From Selaginella moellendorffii (taxonomy: Eukaryota > Streptophyta > Lycopodiopsida > Selaginellales > Selaginellaceae), in the NCBI RefSeq assembly GCF_000143415.4, contig NW_003314271.1, forward strand, positions 406,400-470,399: a stretch of DNA of 64,000 nt, read 5' to 3'. Below the pieces are notes generated by a model. It saw only the letters and a program-made list of their open reading frames with translations, was not told the origin of the DNA and did not search any database. Both the position numbers and the translations under genes were made by a program. How positions within the stretch are numbered: the first letter of the stretch is position 1; each line of letters begins with the position of its first letter. Of this stretch, positions 21,631 through 32,099 are shown in pieces.

Positions 21631-22839
21631 ATGGCTGTGGACAACCAGGAGCTTGAAGTGTTTTACGATGAAGGATGTGTGGTGTATGAAGCAGTGTGGG
21701 GTGAGCATATGCATTCGGGTTACTTCGATGCTGGCAACACTCGCGACTTTCGAGCGGCACAAATCCGAATGCTCGAGGAGCTCTTGGCCTGGGCAGGAGT
21801 ACCGGGTAAGCATTTCAATCGCTCCGAGACACACCCTTTTACAATGTGTGCATCTAGACGACGAGCAAAGCCGGCCAAGGAACATTCTGGATGTGGGCTG
21901 TGGATTTGGAGGAACATCTCGGTATCTATCCAATAAGTACTCCGCGAATGTCACAGGAATAGCATTGAGTAAGTACGAGATTGGCAGAGCTAGAGCCATT
22001 GCAAAGGCAGAGGGTGTTTGTGACAAGGTATTGCTCTACCATCGCACAAATCAAAAGCATCTTCTTGGTTCATTCAGGTGGCATTTCAAGTGGCAGATGC
22101 TTTGAGTCTGCCCTTCGAAGACAACCAGTATGATCTGGTTTGGTGCATGGAGTGTGCCGATCATATTGCAGATAAACTCAAGGTAAAACACTCTCATAGA
22201 GTTTGAGCTTCATATGTTACTATTTCTTCGTCTGAGCAGCTAATGCAAGAGATGACGCGTGTGGCCAAGCCCGGAGGCTGGGTTGTGCTCACAGGATGGT
22301 GTCACCGAGAGTTTACCCATGGCGAAACTTCACTCAAGAAGCATGAGCTGGTCATAGATTTAATCAAGACTGAAAACGTGAGTTAAATTATATTTTAATA
22401 TATGTGATTTGTGTTTGCAGAAGATCCTGGACAAAGTCCGTGCAGCATATCTTCTTCCACCTTGGTGCCAGACATCTGATTACAAAGTTATAGCAATCGA
22501 CGCGGGTTTGCAAGTGTGTGCTGTAATCTCAATATAATATTTAGAGTTTACTGTGATTAATGTTGCCAGGGGGTAAAAGTGGAAGACTGGACACGGCACA
22601 TGCTTCCGTTTTGGGGTCTGCTCACTGCAGAGATCTTTACCTTGAGAGGCGCATTCAAGATTTTGACATCAGGTAATACAAAACTTTCACAAGAGTCTTA
22701 CCTCTCTAATGAGTAAACAGGATGGGCACATCTTCGTGCAAGTATATCCTTGGCATATCACTTCTCCTACATGGACAAAGGATTCAAGACTGGCGTTTTC
22801 AAGTATGCTGTGGTTATGGGAAAGAAAGATAAGAAGTAG
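21631..22839 (+). CDS. Gamma-TMT-like methyltransferase, copy 2 (MT1')
   Basis: Copy of MT1 at a constant offset of 9431 bp. All open frames I could compare in this stretch encode identical residues, so the predicted 300-residue protein is the same. Seven exons with the same boundaries plus 9431. Such identity points to a recent duplication or to gene conversion. Confidence 0.88.
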
Positions 22840-22969
22840 TTCCAGTAGCAGGAGACTTGCCTCCTTTATTATCTGTTTTGATTCATAAAGGTCGAACAAT
22901 TGACACAGCAAATCATCAATAATAATTCATTATTTCTTACACTGGATCGCCAGCGTCTTTGTTCTTGCA

Positions 22970-23774
22970 ATGGCCAGCGAGATCGAAGAGATTTATGATG
23001 AGGGATGCGTGGTGTACGAGGCCGTGTGGGGCGAGCATATGCACTCGGGCTACTTTGAGGCGGGCAAGCCTGGGGACTTTCGAGTGGCACAAGTCCGAAT
23101 GATCGAGGAGGTCCTCTCTTGGGCCGGAGTACCAAGTAAGCTTCCCTCTCTATTCTATTACAATCTCCTAGATGATGAGCAAAGCCGGCCTCGAGACATA
23201 CTGGACGTGGGCTGCGGTTTTGGGGGAACTTCTCGATATCTGTCCAAGAAGTACTCGGCAAATGTGAAAGGAATAGCACTGAGCGATTACGAGATCGCCA
23301 GCTCCATTGCTCCTGTTTTTCTTTCTATTTTAATATATGTGATTTGTGTTTGCAGAAGATCCTAGACAAAGTCCGTGCAGCATATCTTCTTCCACCTTGG
23401 TGCCAGACATCTGAATACAAAGTTGTAGCAATCGACTCGGGTTTGCAGGTGTGTGTTATAATTTCAATATATTATCTAGAATTTATTGTGATTAATGTTG
23501 CCAGGGGGTAAAAGTGGAAGACTGGACACAGCACATGCTTCCGTTTTGGGGTCTGCTCACTGCAGAAATCTTTACCTTGAGAGGCGCATTCAAGATTTTG
23601 ACATCAGGTAATACAAAACTTTTGCAAGAGTCTTACCTCTCTAATGAGTAAACAGGATGGGCACATCTTCGTGCAAGTATATCCTTGGCATATCACTTCT
23701 CCTACATGGACAAAGGATTCAAGACTGGCATTTTCAAGTATGCTGTGGTCATGGGAAAGAAAGGTAAGAATTAG
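22970..23774 (+). pseudogene. Chimeric methyltransferase (MT2' 5' part fused to MT1-type 3' part)
   Basis: Exons 1-2 are the truncated MT2 type (MASEIEEIYDEG). After ctttctat at about 23328 the sequence continues as the MT1-type intron 4 and exons 5-7 (KILDKVRAAYLLPPWCQ..., VKVEDWTQHMLPFWG..., and a final exon ending near 23774). Exons 3-4 are missing, including the motifs after SAM motif I. The downstream part differs from MT1' at scattered sites, so it came from a further, third MT1-type gene. Non-functional as a methyltransferase. Confidence 0.85.
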
Positions 23775-23987
23775 TTCCAGTAGCAAGAGACTTGCCTCCT
23801 AACTCCAAACTTATTCTCTGTTGTGATTCATAAAGGTCGATCACAGGTGACAATTGACAAAGCAATAATTTAATCATCAATAATAATTCATGATTTCTTA
23901 CACTAGGAAGGAATTTTAGCGTGAGTCCTAGCCGCGGGGGAGGATCTTGCGGCAGTTCCCGTAAGCGCCAGTGTCTGTGTTCTTGCA

Positions 23988-25199
23988 ATGGCCAGCGAGA
24001 TTGAAGAGTTTTATGATGAGGGATGCGTGGTGTACGAGGCCGTGTGGGGCGAGCATATGCACTCGGGCTACTTTGAGGCGGGCAAGCCTGGGGACTTTCG
24101 AGTGGCACAAGTCCGAATGATCGAGGAGGTCCTCTCTTGGGCCGGAGTACCAAGTAAGCTTTTGATCATGGTATCCCTCTCTATTCTATTACAATCTCCT
24201 AGATGATGAGCAAAGCCGGCCTCGAGACATACTGGACGTGGGCTGCGGTTTTGGGGGAACTTCTCGATATCTGTCCAAGAAGTACTCGGCAAATGTGAAA
24301 GGAATAGCACTGAGCGATTACGAGATCGCCAGAGCCAAAGCCATCGCGAGGGCGGAAGGAGTTTCAGACAAGGTAGATTCCACTCCGTTGTTTGGGGCTG
24401 TTTCTAACACTTAACGAACAGGTGACGTTCCAAGTAGCAAATGCACTGAATCAACCGTTCGAAGACGGCCAGTTTGATCTCGTCTGGTGCATGGAATGCG
24501 CAGTGCACATTGAGGACAAACTCAAGGTAGAAGAATTCATAATCTTTTCATCTGGGTTTGTTTAAATCCCGCACGCGATTGCAGCTTGTGCAAGAGATGG
24601 CACGCGTGACCAAGCCCGGAGGTCGGGTGGTGCTTGTGAGCTGGTGCCACAGAGAACTGAAGCCTGGAGAAACTTCACTCAAGAAGGATGAGCAAGTAAG
24701 CGAAGTTCCTAGATATTTCTTGATCCCTTAAAAAGATTGTCATAACATATGGCTTCAGGCGCTCTTGGATAAGATCTGTGCTGCTTACTTCTTTCCACCC
24801 TGGTGCGCCACTTCAGAGTACGAAACATTAGCATGCAATGCGGGTTTGCAAGTAAGACTTCGGGTTCTTCATCGACTCTATGGCTGATCTTATGTATTAT
24901 CTGATCTGTAGGAAGTAAAGGTGGAAGATTGGACTCGACACATGCTTCCATTCTGGGGAATGCTCACGGGCCAGCTCTTTACATTGGGAGGTGCATTCAA
25001 GCTCCTGACATCAGGTAAGTAAAGATCTTGTTACGTGTCGCAGCTTTAGTTTCTCGTTTTTATTTCTTGCTTTCCAGGGTGGGCACATATGCGGACAAGT
25101 CTGTCATTGGCTTACCACTTCTTCTACATGGACAAAGGCTTCAAGAATGGCACCTTCAAGTATGCCGTGGTGGTGGGAAAGAAAGAGCTGTTATCATAA
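23988..25199 (+). CDS. Gamma-TMT-like SAM methyltransferase (MT3)
   Basis: Seven exons: 23988-24153, 24203-24372, 24422-24526, 24585-24695, 24759-24851, 24912-25014, 25078-25199; 870 nt, 289 residues, frame closed. SAM motif I is ILDVGCGFGGTSRYL; then FDLVWCMECAVHI, PGGRVVLVSW and WTRHMLPFWG. It is shorter than MT1 by a reduced exon 4. It represents the intact form of the gene truncated in MT2. The substrate is unknown; by context it could act on the AADC product or on a later intermediate. No transit peptide is evident. Confidence 0.9.
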
Positions 25200-26433
25200 G
25201 GGAGCATTGGATTCCCCATTGCTTCTGTTTTTCTCCAAATTTATGAAGGTATGCAATCCACTTGGAGCATGGAATCAGTTAACCAATTAGTTACTTTTCA
25301 CGTCCATCGCCCACCTTCTCCATCTCCCTGCGGAACCATATCATTCTTGAAGTATCTTACCATCCCCACCGGTGTCGTGTTAACCTTGTTCTTGTTAGAT
25401 GGTAAAAAACTTACTACTATGTAAAACTTATATAAACATGAAGTTAACATTTGAAATAGTCCGAGATGGCTTGTCACCCGTTGCTCGTCAAGCTCGGACG
25501 ACGACGTACACCAGCGAGATGCAAAGCAGACGTAGAGACACGTCGCCAGCAGCCCCATGCTCGACTTCAACGCACACGACCTCCCGGACCTCATGGGAGC
25601 CTGGAGCGACAGGCCCTGCTCCTCCAGGCACTCTGTCCCTCCTTCCCCAATGACAACTGACGACACCACCCTCACTAAAGAACGACGTCTCTTATAATTC
25701 CTTTATTTTTTGTTTAAAAAAGCGTGTATAGCCCGCAAGAGCACATGCTCCTGCGGGCTAAAGAAGACTATATACGCATGATCTATCTATGTATTTATCT
25801 TGCGGCCCACGAGCATCTCATGAACCAACTCGAATATGAATAAATACATATACTTGACCAACTTCAATAAAAACCATTTTCAATGGCATCTGTCACTCAG
25901 GTATGATACCCCATTCCCTTTCATACACTATAATTACGAATACCCCCAGCTGGGAGCTGCAAGACTCAATATATTCATTCTTTCATATATTGTTTACATG
26001 GTTTTGAAGCAAGAGACCAAAAGATTTAGAAATGAATTTCAACAATGCATTGCTCAATATAGATTAAGTATAGTATTCTATAACTACAAATATCACCTGT
26101 ATTATTAAAGTCATATAAGAATAAAATCTTTTATAAGACCTGTTTGACCAAAAGGATTAAAATACATATAATATCTAACCCCATGAGATGCTCGTGGGAC
26201 AAGAAATTAAAGACTACCTTAAAAAAGGTTTTGTGCTGTAACCTGGAAATAAGAGAGCTGTAGTCACTCCTGCAGTTTACGCACGCTCGGTAGAATTTCT
26301 TCACTTTGACATTCACAACACTGAGCAAATCAACCGCAAGGTATGGACAACTTCTAGCAATACGTTTATGTATTCCCTCATTGATTGTCTTTCTCGAGAG
26401 TAAACAAGCTGAGAACGTTCCAGCTGTGTTTTA
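25200..26433. other. Intergenic between MT3 and the P450, source of the spacer copies
   Basis: No gene recognised. Segments 25231-25330, 25470-25655 and 25805-26085 recur in the spacer at 13917-14640, some inverted, and 26180-26600 recurs inverted at 16985-17480. It includes the hairpin at 25722-25777. Confidence 0.6.
25722..25777. repeat. 56-nt foldback (two-stage hairpin)
   Basis: The outer arms GCGTGTATAG and CTATATACGC pair with one G-T wobble. The inner arms CCCGCA/TGCGGG, then GAGCA/TGCTC, close on a 2-nt loop with a single A-C mismatch; TAGCCCGCA/TGCGGGCTA is an alternative longer inner stem. It lies in a piece of about 140 bp that is absent from the paralogous spacer copy. Confidence 0.7.
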
Positions 26434-28169
26434 CTATTCGCTGAGTTTGTGGACAACCAGTTGGATGCCTCGAGGTGCGTCGATGATAACGTGCATCCTG
26501 GGGCTGTGCCTGTAACTCGAAGCAGGACTAAATGCAAAGTTGGAGAGCAGCGTAGCAATGGCAACTTTGGCCTCTAACAACGCCAACGTCTGCCCTATGC
26601 AAACCCGAGGACCCATGACAAAAGGCATGTACGCACTCGGGTGCTTGGATGCCTTTGCAGCTCCTTGCGAAAAGCGCTCCGGGTTGAACTCATTTGCATC
26701 GGCTCCCCACAGCTCTGGGTCGTGGTGGAGCCAGAGAAGTGGAATGGTGACTTGCGTGCCCTCAGGAACTTTGATCCCTCCCAAAACCGTGTCTTTGGAG
26801 GCTACTCTCTGGACTTCAGAGATTGCTGGATAGAGCCTCAGTGTCTCGTAAAGAATCATCCCCACCTATAAGTTGAACTTTAAAGAGCATTCGAAAAGGC
26901 TGTGAGAAACCTACCAGCTTGAGCTTGTCAAGAGCGCCAACCTGGGAGTTCTCCTTGAAGTGTTCTTGGACCTCGGCTCGGGCTCGGTTTTGCCAGTCGG
27001 GGTTGAGGGCGAGCATAAAAAGAGTCCACCCGAGTAAGCTGCCGGTTGTTTCGTGCCCGGCAAGGAAGAACGTCTTGCATTCGTCCACCACCACCTTGTC
27101 ACTGAATCCTGCAGACTTGTCGCTCTCCTCCAGGATCAAACCAAGCAGATCATCTCCATAGTTGCCGGAGCTTCTTCTCCGTTCATGGATCAAGCTCATC
27201 ACGGTCCTGTCAATCTCTCTCTTCACCTTCCAAATCTTACGATTGAGAGGGCACGGATAGTAACTGGCATTATAGGATTGTGTGTCAGCAGACTTTCGAT
27301 TGGTGGAAAATGCATACCTGAAGAGTGGAAGCCAAAAGTAGCTCTGGGCCTCGAGTGCTAAATCACCCAGCACTGTGAGCCCACGAAAGACTTGCTCACC
27401 TTTTTCATAGTTGGCACCAAAGGCAACGTGAGAAATGAGGTCTGCGGCGAGCTTCTTCAAGTCGTGCGCCACTTCTAGCTCGGCTTGTCCGTGAGGAACA
27501 CAAGTTTTCCATTTGGCGACCAGTTTCTCAGAACACGCTCGAATCCTTGCATACATTGCCTAGAAATGGAATCCGTGATCTCTATCTAGATTGCAGAGAA
27601 AACAAGTCAAATCTATGCCTACCTTCAACTTGAGCGTATGAAATGCTGGAGAAAGCACATTTCTCCGCTGAGACCATTCCTGGCCGCCTTCCAGCCCGAG
27701 GACTCCATGGCCTACAACGTCAATCACGACCTGAACTTGATCGCTCGACTTGGGGAAGTTTTCAAACTGCCTGGACAGGATCTCGCGAGCACAGTCGGGA
27801 TCGAAGAATGTGACATCGGGAACATCCAGGGACCTTGTCAAGTATGGCTTTCCTGCGGCACATTTTCTCTGTAGAGAGGGAAGTCTGTATAGAAAGCACG
27901 GCCTTACCATACTTGGACGACCACAAGACAACTTCGGGCGTGACATGAGCGACAATGTCGTGACAGGTTTCCATCACCTTGCCCTGGTTCTCAATCCTCA
28001 TCTGGTATTGCTGGCCACTGTTGCCAGCCAAGAACTTGGGCGGCGGTCCCTTGAGCCCCTGCTGCTTTAGTATCCCCTCTATTCTCCTCGAGCGCCTCCA
28101 TGGTCGCGCAAGCCTCCAGAGCAGCGCCGCGCAAATGCCCACCACACCAAGCACAAGCAACGCAGCCAT
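26434..28169 (-). CDS. Cytochrome P450, CYP72-clan type
   Basis: Five exons: 28169-27908, 27852-27623, 27559-27318, 27263-26915, 26865-26434; 1515 nt, 504 residues, frame closed. ER-anchored monooxygenase: N-terminal helix MAALLVLGVVGICAALLW, then LKGPPP. Seen: I-helix FLAGHETTGS, K-helix ETLRLYP, FNPERF and heme loop FVMGPRVCIG with the Cys ligand. The CYP72-clan call rests on overall resemblance; family and substrate are not known. It stands between MT3 and the lipase, so oxidation of a cluster product is possible but unproven. A CT tract lies directly before the start codon. A decayed inverted copy of its 3' end is at 16985-17480. Confidence 0.92.
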
Positions 28170-28170
28170 A

Positions 28171-28198
28171 GAGCTCTCTCTCTCTCTCTCTCTCTCCG
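28171..28198 (+). repeat. (CT)n microsatellite in the P450 5' UTR
   Basis: An almost uninterrupted run of CT (GA on the gene strand) ending 2 bp before the P450 start codon. GA-rich tracts in plant 5' UTRs can bind GAGA-binding factors; here that is only a possibility. Confidence 0.8.
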
Positions 28199-28826
28199 TT
28201 TCGGCTTAATGCTAGGTTAGCAATGAATCTTGCTCTTAATCCAGCCCCGCATTTGATGCGAGTAGAGCTAAGTTCGCTTGGTTTCTCTCTCTTCTTGATC
28301 TTTCTTTTTTTCTTTTTTGTTCCCAGACAAGGAAGCAGGAGTGTAAGTTCTTTAACCCTTTTCAAAAATGATGTACGAAGAACAAAAGAAGCTTGTCCAT
28401 GGACCAAAGTTTCTGGCCCGCTACGAGGACGAACTCGCTCGCGAGGGGTGCACACAAACCAAGAGACAGAGGGACGTGCCCACGAAGCCAACAAGAGGCT
28501 CGAAAAGGTGATCAGTTTCTTTCTAGCCATCTACGTGACCGGGGGTGTGTCCGAGCTCGGCCCTGAAGGTTCAATTCTAGTAGAAATATTTCGAAGGTCC
28601 GGCGTCTGAAGCATTCCCATCGGATGACTGTTGTCTCCCGCACCACAATGGCTCTTAAGCTGCGATCGAATGCCCGACCTTTTGCCACGACGCTCTTCTT
28701 TTCAAAGCATGGCAAACTCTGAAAAGCAACACGTCCTGAATTATTGTTTAATTTACATTAGGTACTCGAGCAAGAAAATTCAACCCTGCTTTAGATCGAT
28801 ACCTAGATCTAGGTGGCTTGGATACA
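28199..28826. other. P450-lipase divergent intergenic region
   Basis: A head-to-head promoter region for the P450 (minus) and the lipase (plus). Pyrimidine-rich stretch at 28285-28325. I see no gene. Confidence 0.4.
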
Positions 28827-30035
28827 ATGGCCAATCGACTCGCATCATCTCTGGCAAGCAAATGGAAGCTAGTCCAAGGCCAGACATTCTGGAAAGGCAT
28901 GCTTGGGAATCCCATGGACGAAACTCTCTGCCAGGAGCTGATCCGCTACGGCCAGCTAATCCAATGCGTGGTGGATGGATTCAACGAAGTCAAGGCATCT
29001 CGCTGGTATGGCCTGTGCATTCACGGCAAGTCACAGCTATTCCACAAGCTCCAGATGGGCAACACCGGCTACACGATCCACAAGTACATCTATGGCAGCA
29101 CCAGAGATCGCCCCCGTCTAATCACAGGTACTGGTACCACCAGGGAGCCCCACACTGGATGGTCTGGCTATCTTGCCATGTCGAACGACCAAGAAAGCTT
29201 GAGATTGGGACGAAGAGACATCCTCCTTGCGTTTCGGGGCATGGAGCTCACTCGGGAGTGGTCGGAGATCGACTCACTCTTGCCCCTTCCTCGGCTGTAT
29301 CCAGCGAAACCGGCAGTGGCGGCCGGAAGCTCGTCGCCCGTGTTGGTGTCCGACCATGTAGCCTCACTCTACACTCACTGCTATCCAGGCGAGGAGTTTG
29401 GAAGCACTTGTGTCCGGGATCAGATTGTTTCCACGCTCAGGGGCCTCATCGACGCAAACAGGGACGAAGAGCTGAGCATCACGGTGGCCGGGCATAGCTT
29501 GGGAGGTGCGCTTGCAACCCTGTGTGCCTACGACATTGTCAACGAGAGTGTCAACGCAGCTCCCAATGGTAAGATGATCCCGGTGACCGCATTTGTCATT
29601 GGTGGTCCCCAAGTTGGCAACTATGCGTTCAAGGTGGCGGCGGAAGGGTTGCAAAGCCTGCGAGTCCTCACCGTGGTAAATCCCTTGGATGTGGTTACCA
29701 AGCTCCCGGGAAACGCTCTGGGTTACGTATCTCACATTGGGGTGCTGCTGGAAGTCGTCCACACCGGCTTGGCTTATCTTAAGCACAAACCCGAGGATCT
29801 TGCAGTGCATGACTTGCAGCTCTACTTGCATCTGATTGGCAACAAAGTGGAGCCTTTCAAGTATCACCAGCTTGAGCTTCTGAACAAGTCTGCGGATCTG
29901 CTGGCGAATCCGATCGTTCCGCCCAAGTGGTGGTATGTCCGAGGTGTGGATGTGATTGTCAGTGTGGACGAGGAAACGGGGAAGCTGTGTTTCAAGCTGA
30001 CAAATGTCTCTCCAAGTGATCCAGAGTACAGTTGA
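28827..30035 (+). CDS. Class 3 lipase, phospholipase A1-II type
   Basis: Single exon, 402 residues from the ATG at 28827 (MANRLASSLASKWK). Alpha/beta hydrolase acting on acyl glycerolipids; no plastid transit peptide or signal peptide is obvious, so probably cytosolic, as for PLA1-II members. Seen: nucleophile elbow GHSLGGALA with the catalytic Ser, an Asp in VVNPLDVVTKLPG, and a His in HDLQLYLHLI, in the expected order. The N-terminal lid region WYGLCIHGKSQLF is typical of the family. Two damaged paralogues lie at 30419-31577 (direct) and 15735-16850 (inverted). A role in amine metabolism is not suggested; it may simply be a neighbour. Confidence 0.92.
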   Translation: MANRLASSLASKWKLVQGQTFWKGMLGNPMDETLCQELIRYGQLIQCVVDGFNEVKASRWYGLCIHGKSQLFHKLQMGNTGYTIHKYIYGSTRDRPRLITGTGTTREPHTGWSGYLAMSNDQESLRLGRRDILLAFRGMELTREWSEIDSLLPLPRLYPAKPAVAAGSSSPVLVSDHVASLYTHCYPGEEFGSTCVRDQIVSTLRGLIDANRDEELSITVAGHSLGGALATLCAYDIVNESVNAAPNGKMIPVTAFVIGGPQVGNYAFKVAAEGLQSLRVLTVVNPLDVVTKLPGNALGYVSHIGVLLEVVHTGLAYLKHKPEDLAVHDLQLYLHLIGNKVEPFKYHQLELLNKSADLLANPIVPPKWWYVRGVDVIVSVDEETGKLCFKLTNVSPSDPEYS

Positions 30036-30418
30036 GTTCATGGATGGACTTTTATGATCAAGCTGTGTTCATGGATGATTGTATTCTTATTCCACTACTG
30101 CTATATTCCAGTTTGCAAACCTGGAAGTTCTGACTTTGAACTATGCTCAAGGAAGAAGCAGCGACTCCAGACGCTCTAGCTTCGTCTGGATTGCAGCACT
30201 TGTGCTACATCCGGATTCCGGATGAGAATGACTCAATAAAAATGGTACACTATAGTCTTTGAACTGAAGCTCCAAGTTACTCTCATCTTTGTTTCCAAGG
30301 CATGGGAAACCTGAAAAGCAACTCACTGACTTACCACTCTTTGACCTGCATTTTCTCTGTTTTTTACTACCAGCGCAGTCTTGCAACCCTAGATCTACCT
30401 TGCATAGGATCCTAACAT
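30036..30418. other. Lipase 3' flank
   Basis: Between the intact lipase and its pseudogene. No gene recognised. Confidence 0.4.
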
Positions 30419-31577
30419 ATGCAATCGGTCCACATCATCCTTGGCAAGCAAATGGAAGCTAGTCCAAGGCCAGACGTTCTGGGAAGGCATGCTTGGGAAT
30501 CCCATGGACGAAGCTCTCTGCCAAGAGCTGATCCGCTACGGCCAGCTCGTCTAATCCGTGGTGGATGGATTCAACGAAGTCAAGGCATCTCGCTGGTATG
30601 GCCTGTGCGTTCACGGTAAGTCACAGCTATTCCCCAACCTCCAGATGGACAAAACCGGCTACACTATCCACAAGTACATCTATGGCACCACCAGAGATAA
30701 CGATCGCTCTCGTCTTACCACAGGTACCACCAAGGAGCCCCACACTGCCTGGTCTGGCTACCTTGCCATGTCCAATGACAAATAAAGCTTGAGATTGGGA
30801 CGAAGAGACATCCTCCTTGCGTTTCGGGGCATGAAGCTCACTCGGGAGTGGTCGACGCGCTCTTGCCTCTTGCTCGGCTGAATCCAGCCAAACCGTCAGT
30901 GGCGGCCGGAAGCCCCTCGCCCGTGTTGGTGTCCGACCATGTATCCACACTCTACACCCATTCCTATCCAGGTGAGGAATTTGGAAACAATTCTGCCCGG
31001 GATCAGATAGTTTCCACGCTCAGGAGCCTCATCGATGCAGACAGGGACGAAGAGCTGAGCATCACGGTGGCCGGGCATAGCTTTGGAGCTTCGCTCGCGA
31101 TCCTGTGTGCCTACGACATTGTCAACGAGAGCGTCAATGCAGCTCACAATGGTAAGGTGATCCCGGTGACCGCATTTGCCATTGGTGGTCCTCAAGTTGG
31201 CAACCATGCGTTCAAGGTGGCGGTGGAAGGGTTGCAAAGCCTGCGAGTCCTCACCATGGTATGGATATGGTTACCAAGCTGCCGGGAAACGCTCTGGGTT
31301 TCGTATCTCACATTGGGGTGCTGCTGGAAGTTGTCCACACCAGGTTGGCTTATCCCAAGCACGAGGGTGTTCTAGTGCATGACTTGCAGCTCTATTTGCA
31401 TTTAATAGGCAACAAAGTGGAGCCTTTTAAGTATCACTTCTGAACAGGACGACAGATCTGCTCGCAAACCCAATCGTTCCGCCCAAGTGGTGGTATGTCC
31501 AAGGTGTGGATGTGAATGTCACTGTGGACGAGGAAACAGGGAGGCTACGTTTCAAGCTGACTAATGTCTCTGCATGA
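30419..31577 (+). pseudogene. Lipase pseudogene, tandem copy
   Basis: Follows the intact lipase in the same orientation and is alignable through most of its length. Lesions: TAA in place of a sense codon at about 30552 (after the segment encoding RYGQLV), TAA at 30782-30784 after the segment encoding MSNDK, a deletion after LTREWS that shifts frame near 30853, a short deletion near 31257 removing the VNPLD Asp region, and another near 31436. The nucleophile elbow reads GHSFGAS. No continuous protein is possible. Confidence 0.93.
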
Positions 31578-31639
31578 TACAGAGTTTAGCTAAGGAACTT
31601 TCATGATCAAGCCAGTTTGTATTCTCATTACAGTCTCTC

Positions 31640-31745
31640 GAATCCGAGTTTGCAGATTCTATCAGCTTGTCTTGGCTTCGCTGGCGTCAAATCTTTGCTC
31701 AAGGAATCAGCGGTCTTTGATAGTTTGTCTGCTCCATCTGATGAA
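31640..31745 (+). pseudogene. Small fragment of the SRS2-like helicase
   Basis: Translates around FAGVKSLLKESAVFD. The DNA (ttcgctggcgtcaaatctttg...aaggaatcagcggtctttgat) clearly resembles the exon of the SRS2-like gene encoding FAGIKALLKEAAAFD at about 56810-56880 on the other strand. Only about 100 bp are recognisable; it is a dispersed gene fragment. Confidence 0.65.
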
Positions 31746-32099
31746 GGTTACAAAGATGTGAAATCACTGAGCAGAGTTCTCAGTCGGGCTTTAAGGCCGC
31801 CTATCTTTTCGCATTGTCTCTCCCAGTATTGCTCAATTTCTTGGATCTCAAATTACACCTCTTCTATTTTACTTCGATCAAGCTTGTGACCAGGCATGAT
31901 CGGTCACAGAGCTCCATTTCAAGAAATCTTTTGTGCAAGAAGAAATCTTTTGCAGGAGGTGTGTTTCTGGCACCCCCAAGCTAAAGTATTCATTTTTTTA
32001 AAAAACACTGACTTCCACAGGGGGCACCCCAAGTGCCGCCACTATCTAAACCCCTTGGATAGTTCAAGCGTCCACTGAAACACTACTCTTAGACTAGGC
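31746..32099. other. Intergenic, no gene recognised
   Basis: Nothing recognisable between the helicase fragment and the methyltransferase pseudogene. Confidence 0.35.

Larger units (their letters stand above)
18025..23328 (+). repeat. Segmental duplication, unit 2
   Basis: Direct copy of 8636-13897. The GGPPS gene is heavily damaged here, while AADC2 and MT1' are complete. The right end joins, at the shared ctttctat, to intron 4 of an MT1-like gene (ttttaatatatgtgatttg). Confidence 0.93.
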
